Notes: a model not told the origin generated them from the sequence alone. A stretch of DNA of 64,000 nt from Elephas maximus indicus (GCF_024166365.1 NC_064835.1:62600607-62664606), one strand, 5' to 3'; shown: positions 28,501 to 38,930, counted from the stretch's first letter. Translations and numbers: made by a program.

Positions 28501-29347
28501 GCTGGAGAGATGTGGTATGTCCAACCTCCGCCTCATATGATTGGCCTTGGGCTGTTGGTCTTGATGCTCCTTCCCCCTTCTGAAGTCAAAGGAGGTCAGA
28601 TGCCTCCACTGCACCATTTTTACAACAAATATAGAAAAATGTGAAAACGTCTCTGCATGATCGAATTGAGTCATTTTTATCTTTTCTTACGTGCACTTTT
28701 TTTTCTACAACGAACTTTTAAAGCACGATAATAAAGAGGCTAAAATCATGTCACTATCCCGCATACAAACCTTTCAAATGCTCCCACGGCCTTCAGACTC
28801 CAGTCCAAATCCCATGGTACTCTAAGGCCCTTCCTGAAGGGTCCTGCCGTCTCTCCTCACCCCCGACTCAAATTTCACTCAGAGAGTTCCCTTAGGACCC
28901 ACGCTTTCAGGTACGTCAGTTCTCTGCCCACCACGTACCCGCCCACCGCTCCCAAGGCCCAGCAGCAATGTCCCCCAACCCCTCCAGCCATAGCAGGGCT
29001 GCTGGCAGGCTGGCCCGGTTCCGGGGGGAGAGGGCCGCGCACGGAGAATCCGGAAGCCCCCAGTCCACCGCGTCACGGCGCCCCGAGCCTGCGCGTGGGG
29101 ACCCGCAGGGAGCCACCGGCCCACGAGCAGCAGCTGGGCCGCAGCATCCGAGCGGCAGAGAAGCCTCTAGGCTCCAGGAAAGGAATCCCGGAAGACTGTC
29201 TCCAAGGCCGGACGGGATGGGGGTTCCCGGCGGGGCCCGCCCCAGCCTCACCTTGGAGCTGCTCACGAAGCGGACTTCCACCGTGCCCCGGGCCCGGCCC
29301 GCCACGCCCACGCAGAAAGAGAACACGTCGCACATGGAGGCCGCCAT
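16515..29347 (-). CDS. SMYD5: SMYD5, SET and MYND domain protein lysine methyltransferase, 417 aa, 13 coding exons
   Basis: SET-domain lysine methyltransferase reported to act on histones (H4K20, H3K36) and on a ribosomal protein. Coding exons in transcript order: 29252-29347, 23317-23425, 22427-22566, 21828-21949, 21378-21447, 20771-20875, 19493-19555, 19212-19282, 18783-18889, 18322-18378, 17477-17571, 16763-16833, 16515-16662. Lengths sum to 1254 nt with all phases joining. The split SET domain begins around [14 protein letters not shown] (33-46). The MYND-type zinc site has C70, C73, C111, C114, C119, C123, H132 and C136. The cofactor motif NHSCVPNAE is at 315-323, EEICISYLD lies near 345-353, and a cysteine-rich VCSCPKC follows. 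The C-terminus is a glutamate run ending DEMTDV. The product is one residue shorter than human as I recall it, within the acidic run. Three donors are non-optimal (exon 6 GTCGGT, exon 8 GTTAGG, exon 12 GTGCCA). The gene looks intact. Confidence 0.97.
20102..20270 (+). mobile_element. AfroSINE, young-looking
   Basis: Near-consensus copy retaining TCGGAATCGACTCGACGGCA, with an 11-bp target duplication TATCCTATCAT at 20091-20101 and 20271-20281. It lies in SMYD5 intron 6, antisense to the gene. Confidence 0.96.
20282..20487 (+). mobile_element. AfroSINE, long subfamily
   Basis: Immediately follows the previous SINE in the same orientation. It has the long form's extra block (GAAGAAAGACCTGGTGATC, then AATCAGCCACTGAAAACCC) and an older, CpG-poor tail. 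Confidence 0.88.
24090..24257. mobile_element. MER5-type hAT MITE
   Basis: Carries the MER5 core (CAGCATCACCTGAGATTGTT, GGGCCCCACCTGCTGAATCA) and the end TTTGAGAAACACTGGTT. Non-autonomous hAT-Charlie fossil in SMYD5 intron 1. Confidence 0.75.
24748..26000 (-). mobile_element. 5'-truncated L1, 3'UTR plus ORF2 end
   Basis: The reverse complement gives the same 3'UTR as the 1-5.6 kb L1, with the A-tail complement near 24752 (TTTTTTTAATTTTTATTGTG). It ends inside ORF2 (complement of GCTGCAATGAACATGGGTG near 25980). It lies in SMYD5 intron 1 in the sense orientation, so its AATAAA-type end could act as a cryptic poly(A) site. Confidence 0.9.
26810..27132 (+). mobile_element. Old L1 (L1M-like) 3' fragment
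   Basis: Diverged L1 tail with ATGTCTACAAATAAGGGG near 27010 and TAGAATATTACTCAGC near 27058, typical of old L1 3' regions. Confidence 0.65.
27133..27347 (-). mobile_element. AfroSINE, long subfamily (reverse)
   Basis: Reverse copy including the GCAGACTGCCACATCTTTC block and a head complement at CACTGTACCACCAGGC. Confidence 0.88.
27366..27402. repeat. TA/CA microsatellite
   Basis: (TA)n then (CA)n run directly before an AfroSINE. Confidence 0.9.
27403..27566 (+). mobile_element. AfroSINE
   Basis: Full-length short form with a small gap in the head and tail TTGACTCAACGGCA, in SMYD5 intron 1. Confidence 0.9.
27590..28472 (+). mobile_element. LTR-like fossil, class unresolved, with AfroSINE inside
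   Basis: A unit of about 0.7 kb after removing the SINE. It starts around TGTGGTGCAATGGATTAC, contains a purine-rich middle and a plus-strand AATAAA at about 28402-28407, and ends GTGCTGTGGGAGAGACA. The layout fits a solo LTR, but no clear target duplication was found and the family is not recognised. No coding capacity seen. Confidence 0.45.
28242..28390 (+). mobile_element. AfroSINE
   Basis: Slightly 5'-shortened AfroSINE flanked by GTTACTTCCCTAAT (28228-28241) and GTGACTTCCCTAAT (28391-28404), a 14-bp duplication with one mismatch. Confidence 0.92.
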
Positions 29348-29460
29348 CTTGGGGGCGCAGGCGCCTCCGCCTCCTGACCCTTGACCCCGCCTCGACCCGG
29401 GAGGCCCCGCCCCTCCCTGGCACCAGCCCTGGCCCAAATGTCCCGCAGGCTAGGAGGGTT
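28900..29460 (-). promoter_or_regulatory. SMYD5: SMYD5 CpG island and promoter
   Basis: CpG-rich segment covering SMYD5 exon 1. On the minus strand the start codon lies inside AAGATGGCGGCC, a YY1-type motif. Directly upstream are GCGCAGGCGC-like NRF1-type sequence (29355-29364) and GC boxes (GAGGCGGGGTC, GGGGCGGGGCC) at about 29385-29412. No TATA box is evident. Confidence 0.65.
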
Positions 29461-29832
29461 TGCGTTTCGACTTAGGTCCCTTTTGTCTTTATGTGTAAGG
29501 TTGATTGGTTCGTTGTGTGTAGCCGGGCATGCCTTTGTGCTTTTCTGCCCGTGCAGTTTTACGTCTGTCTTCGTGGCTAGTATCTCCCTCTATATCAGAG
29601 ACTGTGTGTGCATGTATTGCTTTGATGTGTCTCTGTGTCCGAGTCCGTGGACCCTCAAGCTAAAGCTCACCCTGGGGCTTCCCGACCCCGCCCATCCATC
29701 CTATGAACCATTTGGCAGTGGGGCAAACAGCCCTATGAAAGGTCAAACTTAACTTTTGACTCTCAGAACTCTTCAGTGTCAGCCTGGGGGGTGGTGAAGG
29801 TCTGCATGGTGGACTTCAAGGGATCTGGGGGG

Positions 29833-29996
29833 AAAAAAAATAACCCGTTGCCTTCGAGTCAATTCCAACTCATAGAGACCCTGTAGGACAGAGTAGAACT
29901 GCCCTATAGAGTTTCCAAGATTCACCTGGTGGATTCAAACTGCTGACCTTTTGTTTAGCAGCTGTAGCACTTAACCACTACACCACCAGGGTTCCT
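29833..29996 (-). mobile_element. AfroSINE (reverse)
   Basis: Reverse short-form copy between SMYD5 and NOTO, tail complement near 29838 and head complement CACCACCAGGGTTCC at its right end. Confidence 0.9.
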
Positions 29997-30276
29997 GAAA
30001 TTGTATGCAGAGTTGAGTGTGCACACTATCCTGAGAACAGCAGGGAAGAGGCCTGTTCTCTCATTCAGAATCCCCAAAACGCTGCAAACCACTGAGGTAT
30101 AGCGTCTGTCCCCACAACCTGCCCTGGCCTGGCCACCACGACTTGTTATTGTTTCCTTGCCCCCCAATTGATTCTGTGCCCCTTGAGAAGGTACCTGTCT
30201 CAGCATCTACTGTGGTCTCATGGTGACATCTGGGGGTCAAGTGGAGCCCAGTAACTGCTGAATAGGTAACTGGTTA

Positions 30277-30282
30277 TTTATT
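30277..30282 (-). terminator. NOTO: Candidate NOTO polyadenylation signal
   Basis: AATAAA on the minus strand about 1.3 kb past the NOTO stop, in AAATAAATAAC context. It is the clearest hexamer I found before the SMYD5 promoter. Use is inference. Confidence 0.3.
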
Positions 30283-30583
30283 TACAAAGAGAGAAAAAAA
30301 AAAGTTGAACCAGTCATCTCTGGAAGAAGCAGGTGCAATTGGGTTCCTCTGATTAATAGAGTTGACTTTAAGTCCAGCATTAGGAAGGATTTCCCTGAAG
30401 GACAAGGACAGAGAAGCGTTCTTGAAGCTGGATTCCGGCTTCCCCTGAAGTATGCAACCTGGTATCCAGGAGAGGATGGTCCACTGCCTTGGGGCCAGAT
30501 GGTACTTTGAAGGCCACCGCTCCCTGCCTTTCCTCTTCAGAATGGGCAACGCTGAGAGCAGCTGGGGACGATGCCCTCTCTTA

Positions 30584-30597
30584 CCACTAGGTGGCAG
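30584..30597 (+). promoter_or_regulatory. CTCF-type motif between SMYD5 and NOTO
   Basis: CCACTAGGTGGCAG matches the CTCF core consensus at every strong position I know. It lies in the 2-kb interval between the SMYD5 promoter and the NOTO 3' end. It is not part of an AfroSINE. Confidence 0.7.
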
Positions 30598-31224
30598 GGC
30601 AGGCCTCCTTCCACCAGAGACTTGCCTCTTCACCTCTACCAGGAGGAGCCATTCCGGATTCTGCGTCAATACTCTAAACAGACTGGCCCAGAAGTGTGGA
30701 GCTCTGGAAATGCTGGTGGTGGGCCTCACAGAAGTCAGCTATCAGCCAGGCTTCTTAGGAAGAAAGCAAGCAGATTCCTTGGAAGGAATGGGATCCATGA
30801 GTCAGGGTCGTGAAAGGGGAAAAATAATGACCATCTTGTGAAAAGTTTATGATAAAATGCTAGCCTTGGCAAAGACAGTCAAATCTCTCCATTTTCTCTA
30901 ATGATGGGGAGGGAGTCGAGGCAGTTAGCTGTAGGGTGACCAGGATAGCATGTTTGCTCAAAAAAGGCAGCGGGGCCTGAGCTGCTTCTAAGAGTGGTAA
31001 CAGTCCAGGTAAAACAAGAAAACTTTAAAAAACTGAGTAGAAGGGAGCTAAATAGTCTGTCTTTGCCTCCTCCTTGCTCTTGACCCCACCAGCCCTGGTA
31101 GGAAAGAGTCTTCTATGCCCAAACACTGATTCAAGGAGGCCCCTTCCCCACAGTCAGGCCAGGAGAAGATGAATCCCTGAGGAGACAAGGGCTGGTGCAG
31201 CACGGGCACTCCCCCAGGTGAGGG

Positions 31225-31435
31225 TGGCCAAGAAAAGCCTCAACAGTGGCTGCACATTTAACACTGGGCCTGGCACATTTTTAGTGCTTCACAGACATCA
31301 CCTCACCCACGTAAGGTATAAGTTATTAGCACATCCATTACAGAGAGAAAAAAGGCTCAGAAGTTCAGTAACGTGGCCAAGGACACAGAGCTGAAGGTCA
31401 GTGTCTGTGCCTCTGATGATTACGTTACTCCACCC
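31225..31435 (+). mobile_element. MIR
   Basis: MIR with CTGGCACATTTTTAGTGC, the CAGACATCACCTCACCC block and AGTAACGTGGCCAAGGACAC. Confidence 0.75.
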
Positions 31436-31607
31436 TCCCAGGAATCTATTTAGAAAAGGGAGTCCTTTGACAGGTCAGATTCCTCTGGTGCCCTTTGGGT
31501 CTGGAAAGGCTCTTTGGTAAGTAAAATCCACATGTGAGCACGGAGGTCAAGTAGGTGCCCCAGGAAGAATGATCCCAGAGGGCCTGGGTAGAGGCTCTGG
31601 CCAGTCC

Positions 31608-34600
31608 TCAGCTGTCTATTCCTGACTCGGTGTCTTCACCCTGGGTCTTGGTGTCAGAGCTGCTGGAGGGCTCGTCCGGAGAGGCAGCTACAGCAGACGG
31701 GGCCGGCAGTTTCAGCTTTTGCTGCTTCTGATATTTGACCCTGCGGTTTTGGAACCAGACCCTCACCTGTAATTGGGGGCAGTGGGTAGAGATCAGAATG
31801 AGAGCAGCAATTCCTGCTGCTCCCCCACTCCTGGTATGCCCACCTCTCTCTGCCTGGCAAAAACTTGCTCGCTCTTCTAAAGGAAGCATCTCTCCAAAAC
31901 ACTCTTTCTGGTTATTCCAGTCACCATTCATTCATTCATTCACTATCTAATGAATGAGCTCCCACTATGTGACAGGCATGATCCTAGGTGATGGTGAGAC
32001 AGTGGTAAGCAAGAGACAAATGGAGCTCACAGTCTGGTGGAGGAAGACTAATGCCAAACATGTATGCAAAGAACTATATAAACACAGATGAAGATAGGAA
32101 CAGGGGGCTAGGTAGGAGGAATGCCCCTGAGGAACCAGCACTTAAGCCAAGGCTTAGAGAATGAGAGGTCAATCTGGTAGGGACAGAAAAGAGAACTTAT
32201 AGGAAGACTATGAGGTAGAACCAAGCTTGGAGTGTTTGAGGACCAGAAAGGAGGGTAGCATGTCCAAAATCTGACCGTAAGAGGAAAGTGAAGGGACAGA
32301 AAGTGGGTGAGGTTAGCAGGAGTTAGATCACCAAGGACCTTGAAGGCCACAGGTGAGGAGAGTCAACCTTGAGGCTTTCTAAGTGAGATGTGACATAATC
32401 TTACTGACATTTCATGAGAACTGCATGTCTGGCTACAGTGTGAAGAATGGATTAAAGCAGAAGCAGGGAGACAGTTGGGACACTATTGCTGTAATCTAGT
32501 GAGAGCCGCAGGTGGTATGAACCAGGGCCAGTGGAGAGACATGAATAGCTTCCAGTTGCATTTTGGAGGTGGAGATGATAAGGCTTGCTGATGGACTGGA
32601 AGTGGGGGAGAAGAAAGAATGAAAGATGAGTGGGTTTTTGAGCAACTGTGTAGATGGTGGGATCATTTAGGAAGAAAGGACAGATTTGGGAAGGAGAAAA
32701 AAATCAAGAATTGAGGTTTAGGCTTATTAAGTTTGAAATGTCAGCCCAGGAGGCATCCAAGTGGAGACAATGTACAAGTCAGAAGAGAAAAGACAAATTT
32801 GGGACTTGTCAGCTTGTAGATAGTATTTAAAAACCATCTAGACAAGTCAGCTGGGAGAAGATGAGGTCAACTGGAAAGAGACTGTGAGGTCACAAAGTGA
32901 AAAAGTAGTCTGCAAAGGAGACAGAAATGGCCAAAGAGCTGGGAAGAAAACCAAGAGAACGTGGTGTCCCGAAGACAAGAGTGTGTTTCAATAGAATAAG
33001 GACCAGTCAACTGCACTGAGTGCTGGTGGGTTGAGAGTAAGAAAAGGAAAGTATCTATTGGCTTAGGCAACATGGAAGTCATTAGAGACCTTGATGAAAA
33101 GCTTTGATAGAACAGTAGGGAAAGAAGTTATATTGGAATGCGTTGGGACAGTAAACGGGACAGTGAAGGGGGAAAGTTTTTTTTTTTTAAATGAAATATA
33201 TATATTTGATTTAATTTATTGTGCTTTAAGTGAAAGATTACAAATAAGTCAGTCTCTCATACAAAAACTTATACACACCTCGCTATGTACTCCTAGCTGC
33301 TCTCCCCCTAATGAGACAGCACACTCCTCCTCCTCTCTACCCTGTATTCCCCGTGTCCATTCAATCAACTCCTGTTCCCCTCTTCCTCCTCATCTCGCCT
33401 CTAGACAGGAGCTCCCCACATAGCTGAATGAGAAAACTTTTTGAGAAGTTTGCCTATGAAAGGAGCAGAGAAGTGGTACAATAGCTGTAGGACAATATGG
33501 GGGTCAAAGGAATATTTACTATTATTTTTTAATAGCTAGTCCCTTGAACATCTACTTAAATTTACTGTCTGCTCCTTATTTAGCATGTAAATATTATAAA
33601 GTTCTAGGGTAGCATCAGGATTAACTTTATGGGTTGTTCCCATAATGTAATTTCAAACGGGACTGTTTTTCTCATCATATAGGGAGTATGCCAGTGGTTA
33701 GGGCCTGTCTCCCCCAGTGGGCACAGAGGAGGAAGGCCCATGTTCTCCCGCTTCAGCCCTCACAGAAAGTAGTGCCTGTCCCCAGGTGCAGCCCAGGCCC
33801 AACCGGATCACTTGCTCCCACCTGGTTCTCCGTAAGATTGAGCCGGGCTGCCAGCTGGGCTCTCTTCTTCCCCACCAGATTGTGCTGCTTTGAAAACACT
33901 TTCTCCAGCTCTACCAGTTGCTCCAAGTTAAACATAGTTCTAACCCTTTTTTGTTGATCAGTGTCATAAAGATCCTCAGCTGGGGACCAGTCTGGGTGAT
34001 CCCAGAGGCCTAGGCAGTGAGTCAGCTCCAAGCCTGAAGAGCAAGCATCAGAAGGGGAGGTTAGCCCGAACCCACCCATCCACCCACTTTGGAAGAAAGA
34101 GAATAAGCACACAGTTCCACTGCCCTGCCTTCCCCTTGGCCAGGTAACGCAGCAAGAAGGCAGAGTGGGGAGGGACTGGACAGACATAACAGAAAACAAA
34201 TCAGTGAGAAAGAAGGGACAATGCCAACAACTACTTCTTCCACTGCTCTCTGCTGAGTGGCTTAACCTCTGGCCGCCCCTCTCTGCCAAACCTCTGTGTC
34301 TCCTTGCCCTTGCTCTCCTTCCCATGGCTATTTCAGGAAACTCCATGGGATGAGCAGAGAAGGGACCTCCAGGGGTTCACCTTGTTCATTCAGTAAATAC
34401 TTTTTAGAATGCCAACTATTTGTCAGGCGTGGCTCCAGGACAAAACAGAAAATCTCTGTCTTCATGGATGTTATAGATTGAATTGTGCCCCCCAAAAAAC
34501 ATGTGTTGAAATTCTAACCCCTGTACCTATAAATAAGGAACCCTGGTGCTGCAGTGGTTAAGGGCTGGCCGCTAATTGAAAGATCAGCGGTTGGAATCCA

Positions 34601-35668
34601 CCAGGCGCTCTGCGGGAGAAAGATGTGGCAGTCTACTTCAGTATAAGATTATAGCCTTCAAAACCCTATGGGGTAGTTCTTTCCTGTCCTACAGGGTCGC
34701 TATTCAGAATCAGCTGGATGGCAATGGGTTTAGCAACCTCCCTGAAGAGCACCACCCGTGGCATCCGCTTCTCCCCATAGAGACCGGGCCCTGGGTTGGG
34801 ACAAGAGCTGCCTGGGGGAACAGTCTGCGCTACCAAGCGTTATCCAAAGGGGATGTGGTAGGGGGTCAAGGCACTCTGTACAAATCCCTCCTCAAGGTGA
34901 GCGGGGACCGAGAACAAGACTGAGTACTCCTGCAGCCCCACCGCTGGCTGTGCCAGTTTTCCCAGACGCTCACTAGTGCACCCGCCTCGCTGCTCTGCAC
35001 ACGCCCACCCCTTCCACCCGCTTAGCAGAATGCTGGAGGAGCCACGCGCCGGGGTCTGGTCTCAGCTAGTCCTTCTCTCCGGCCTCAGTTTCAACTTTAA
35101 GGTCAAGTGCCGTAGGGATCCTACCCACCCCAAGCGTTTGTGACCACTGTCGCGGCCTCCACTCTTCTCTCCCTCTCCCCATTTCTCTGGAGGCGGGCAC
35201 CCGGGCACCCCGGCACCCCGTACCTGTGACGCCGAGGCCTGGGAGGATGCAGAAGTGAGCCGCGCGCAGCCCCAGCACTGAGGGCTGGGAAGACAACGGG
35301 TAGAGACCCACGCCCAGGTAGGCGGGCAGCCAGGTCGCCGGGCACGCCCAGGGCAGAACCGGGCCCGGGGGCCGGGAGGGAGCGGGCCAGAGACTCGGGG
35401 CTGCATAGGCGGCGACTGACAACCCGGAGGCGGCCGGTGCGCCGGGATCGGGCCTACCCAGGATGGCCTCGACGGAGAAGGGGGACTCGAGGCGGCCGGG
35501 GCCGCTCCGTGCGCGCCCGGCATCCGCACGCAGGGGCGTGCCTGGGCCTGCGGGGCGACTCTGGGGATTCCGGGTCGGGGGCGCGGGAGAGCCGCCAGTG
35601 GGCGGAGGCTGGACCTGTGAGCCGGGGGGAGTCGGCGGCCGGCAGCGGCGCGGCCCGGGGCTGGCCAT
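31608..35668 (-). CDS. NOTO: NOTO, notochord homeobox transcription factor, 271 aa, 3 coding exons
   Basis: Homeodomain factor of the Not family, expressed in node and notochord in other vertebrates. Coding exons in transcript order: 35224-35668, 33822-34033, 31608-31766; 816 nt, phases 1 and 0, all GT-AG. The Pro/Arg-rich N-terminus leads to an eh1-like Groucho-binding motif, FSVEAIL, at 64-70. The homeodomain is residues 176-235 (KRVRTMFNLEQL through WFQNRRVKYQKQQ) with Q50 and N51, interrupted by the second intron after its residue 44. The C-terminus is Ser-rich and ends GEDTESGIDS. The start codon (35668) has a strong context in a CpG island and gives a protein about 20 residues longer than the human one as I recall it. 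An upstream in-frame open stretch exists but is CpG-island sequence. Looks intact. Confidence 0.95.
31925..33170. repeat. Ancient interspersed repeat in NOTO intron 2
   Basis: Same unresolved mammalian-wide repeat family as 11.84-12.43 kb, here longer. It starts with an ATTC/ATGA run, then CCCACTATGTGACAGGCATG, and continues for over 1 kb with decayed similarity. No coding exon seen. Confidence 0.45.
33180..33423 (-). mobile_element. 5'-truncated L1 3' end (reverse)
   Basis: T-tract then TTATTGTGCTTTAAGTGAAA, the complement of the L1 3' end seen at 5.6 kb, ending at GGAGCTCCCCACATAGCTG. Lies in NOTO intron 2, sense to the gene. Confidence 0.88.
34464..34533 (+). mobile_element. ERVL/MaLR-like LTR fragment
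   Basis: About 70 bp matching the start of the LTR at 45.79 kb (TGTTATAGATTGAATTGTGC), in NOTO intron 1 next to an AfroSINE. Fossil fragment only. Confidence 0.6.
34537..34736 (+). mobile_element. AfroSINE, long subfamily
   Basis: Long form with the AAGATGTGGCAGTCTACTTC block and a diverged tail (TCAGCTGGATGGCAATGGG), in NOTO intron 1. Confidence 0.88.
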
Positions 35669-35900
35669 GGCACAGGGAAGGAAGCCCGAGAGGCGAGCGT
35701 GAAGGCCCTGCAAAACCGACAGAGAATCGCGGGCGGACGATGGCTCCAGCGGTCGGCGCCGGCTCTTAAACTTGGCGGGGCGGGGAATGGCGGGGCGGAG
35801 CCCGGTGCGCGCCACGGGAGTCCCGGCTGCTCCGACGTCGGGGCGCGCTCGGAAGCCGGAGGCTGCGCCACACCCTCGACGAGGCAAGTTGGGAGGGAGA
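35050..35900 (-). promoter_or_regulatory. NOTO: NOTO CpG island
   Basis: Dense CpG and GC sequence covering NOTO exon 1 and its 5' flank. It produces several long open frames on both strands that are compositional artefacts. Confidence 0.75.
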
Positions 35901-37363
35901 GCCAAGGAGTGTACTCTCCCTCCGCGTTTGAAAATGTTCACCCTGGTGCGATCGGGAAAAGAGTCCTGCGCTCGCAACCGCTCGGTGGGAGATCTTGGGC
36001 GAGCCTCCCAGACATTAGGCATCGTATTTGCCCCTCGTAATGGGAGCTTTTTTTTTTTTTTTAATGGGAGCAGTGTTCCCCTTCTTGTCTGGGCTCGGTC
36101 GGGACAGAGTTGTGATCTAGGGTCTATTTATCCGTGTCGCCTTCGAAATAGTAGCCCCGGGCACAGTAAAAAGTGAATTTCTGACCCTGTCCCTAGCAGC
36201 CAGTTTCCCTGCCTGGAGACACCAATGTGGTTACCAATTTCTTTTCGATCTTTCTCGGGACTTTCTGCATCCACATCACCTAAGGCCCCACTAGAAGGAT
36301 CTTTCCTGTATCCAAAAAGGTAGAAGGGAAAAAATTAATAAGAAGGGTTTTTATTTATAAAATCTGTAGAGTATTGTAACGAGTTCTGAATTAAGAAATA
36401 CTAATTCATTGTCACTGCAGAGGAATTGACGGTCTACAAAATTCCTTGTGTTATGTGGGCATTGGACAGGTATTTGTATCCCCAGTTTACAGATGGATAA
36501 TGGGTACTTATAAGATGTTGTCCTCGGTAACAAAAAAAGTTACTGTTTGTATTTTCTAACCAGTAAAGTGGATAATAATAGTACTTACTTCATCAATTGC
36601 TGTGAGGATTAAATGAGCAGACTTGGCCTGGTGCACAGTGGGTGCCATGCTGTGATTGTGGGGCTCAGACGGACCCCTGACTCCCAAGCTCTCATCGCGC
36701 TGTGTCTCCCCATATCAATGTCTAATATTGACTAGCTACCCAAACAGCTTGAAGATGGTTTTGTGTCATTTCAATAGGCAACAGCTATTTCAGACACAAA
36801 CACGTCCCTCTGCTTCAACAGGTAGGGACGGAAGAACCTTGCTAGGGTGGGCAGCTGCTGGATCCACCTCCTTCCGCCTTCAGCAAACACTGCCCTCTTT
36901 CTGAGCAGCCTCCCAGCCTGGAGCATGAGATTGTCAGCGGATGAAATGAGCAGCTGGAGGCCAGACTGGCACCAGGTCTAAGTGTACTGTGTTCTGGGAA
37001 GGGGGTGCTGGGTTACAGAAGAGGGAAAGCAAATGGGCACACTGGGACCGGGCTTGGATGGGATGCAAACTCAGAAGGGGACGCTTCCTAGTCTGAGGTC
37101 AGACCCACTGGGAGTTGGGGGGTTGGATGAAAGTTCTAGAGACGTTCCCTCCCCACCAATGACTCTCAAATCCAGTACACACCACTCTGCTTTTCAGCGT
37201 ATTTCTTTTCAGCTTTTCCTTGGAGAGGTACCCCCAGGACCTGCCCAGATTGGAGTGCCAAGGCACCAACAGCTCACCTCTCTAGGAGGGATGGGGGAAT
37301 CATCCATTTCATACCCATAAAGACAACAGCTTGTGCTGCTGAGGGCAGTGGGGCATAGTCACT
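35901..37363. other. Intergenic, upstream of NOTO
   Basis: No gene, ORF of interest or clear young repeat. A short T-tract lies at 36048-36062 and a weak MIR around 36550-36640. The rest is unique-looking and, being the proximal 5' flank of NOTO, is where node/notochord control elements could lie. Confidence 0.5.
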
Positions 37364-37379
37364 GAAAATGGGGATTTTG

Positions 37380-37602
37380 CAGATAGAGCAGACCAAATGC
37401 GCGGCTCCTGTCAGGAGGCAGGATGAGAAGGCAGCAAGGGACAGGAACTTGTTGAATGGACACAGGGAACCCACGGTGGAAAGGGGGAGTATGCTGTCAC
37501 ATTGCAGGGATTGCAACTAATGTCACAAAACAATATGTGTATAAATTTTTGTATGAGAAATTAACTTGACCTGTAAACTTTCACCTAAAGACAGTAAAAA
37601 AA
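37380..37602 (+). mobile_element. 5'-truncated L1 3' end
   Basis: L1 3'UTR terminus (GGAGTATGCTGTCACATTGC, then TATAAATTTTTGTATGAG) with target duplications GAAAATGGGGATTTTG (37364-37379) and GAAAATGTGGATTTTG (37603-37618). It landed next to a MIR. Confidence 0.92.
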
Positions 37603-37795
37603 GAAAATGTGGATTTTGGAGTTGGACAGACCTGGCTTCAAATCCCAGCTTTGTCACTGAACACTTCTATGACCTCAGATATGTAGTTTATTCACTCTAA
37701 ACCCCAATTTTCTGTAAATTGGGAATGTTCTCTTAGGTGGCAAAATAATAGTTATCTGATGGGATTGTGACAAGAATTAAATGAGATGTTTTTAG
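37603..37795 (+). mobile_element. MIR
   Basis: MIR body with ACAGACCTGGCTTCAAATCC and the TGGGATTGTGACAAGAATT end. Confidence 0.8.
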
Positions 37796-37827
37796 CTACG
37801 TCTCCTACAAAGAAAGTAAACCAGAAC

Positions 37828-37965
37828 TCACTGCCGAGAGTTGTTGACTCAATTCTGACTCAGCGACCTTATAAGACAGAGTAAAATTGCCCCATGGGTT
37901 TTCCAAGGCTATAATCTTTACCAAAACAGACTGCCACATCTTCCTCTTAAAGAAAGCAAACTACT
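37828..37965 (-). mobile_element. AfroSINE fragment (reverse)
   Basis: Tail and middle of the long form in reverse (TTGTTGACTCAATTCTGACT to AACAGACTGCCACATC). Confidence 0.8.
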
Positions 37966-37991
37966 CAATAAGGGCTAACCATTATGAGGAA

Positions 37992-38118
37992 AGGGAGGAG
38001 CCTGGGTGGTGCAGTGGTTAAGAGCTTGGCTGCTAACCAAAGGTCAGCAGTTGGAATCCACCAGCCTCTCCTTGGAAACTCTATGGTGCAGTTCTACTCT
38101 GTCCTTTAGGATCACTAA
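37992..38118 (+). mobile_element. AfroSINE, 3'-truncated
   Basis: Head and body present, but the sequence stops after CTGTCCTTTAGGATCAC without the usual tail. Confidence 0.85.
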
Positions 38119-38559
38119 CAAGTTTTTGTGGGGAGAAGGAGGCTGATAATAGTGGATGAGCTGGGCTAAGCTTCTTAAAGGTGTGCAGTGAGAGAAAGAA
38201 TGGAGCCAGATTTATAGGACCTAGTTAGTACCTGATCTATGTCAACGAGAACCTCAACAGGTTAATCTGGCAGCAGCATGCACCCTGGAATCAAGGGGAG
38301 GCAACAAAGAGCAAGACAAAACTTGTAACATGGAAGGCTTATGAACGTTTTGATAAGACTATTTGTGCTGATTTTTAGGTTAAAAAAAATTATGGTCATG
38401 GTGTCTGTAGGGCTGAATTTTCAGTACATAATTCAGTATATTTCCATACATAATTACCTATTATCTGTGGTTTCACTTATTTACCCATCAGACTGTAAAT
38501 TTTTGAGGGCAGGCAGTAATATCCTTATTTTCATGTAAGTAAATAGAATCAGAGAGGTT
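38119..38559. other. Intergenic, no feature recognised
   Basis: AT-rich, mostly unique-looking sequence. A faint MIR-like stretch near 38470-38550 is all I see. Confidence 0.4.
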
Positions 38560-38930
38560 AACAGACTGCATAGATTCAAATTTCCTAGTTATGTGACCTT
38601 AAGCAAATTTGGCTTTAATTTGCATTTCCCTTAATGCTTTCATGTTGAATATCTTTTCATATGCTCATCACCACTTAGATGTCCTATTTTGTGTGAAGTG
38701 TCTGTTCCAGTGTTTTGCTTATCTTTGTGTTGGATTGCTATCTTTTTCTTATTTATAAGAAAAAGCTTTTTTTTTTTTTTCGCCATATGTATAGGTAGAT
38801 ATAGCTATTTTGGATTTAAATCCTTTGTTACAATATATCTAGAAGCAAAGATCTTCTACTCTGTGGCCTGCCTTTTCATTCTCTTAATTTTTTTTAATAT
38901 TGTTGTAAATATGTAACAAAATTTTTGCCA
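38560..38930 (-). mobile_element. Old L1 (L1M-like) 3' region (reverse)
   Basis: Diverged complement of an old L1 tail (TGAATATCTTTTCATATGCT, GTTTTGCTTATCTTTGTG). Confidence 0.55.

Noticed and set aside
35437-36176. Plus-strand Arg/Gly-rich frames opposite NOTO exon 1
   Set aside because: Antisense shadows of a GC-rich exon and its flank.
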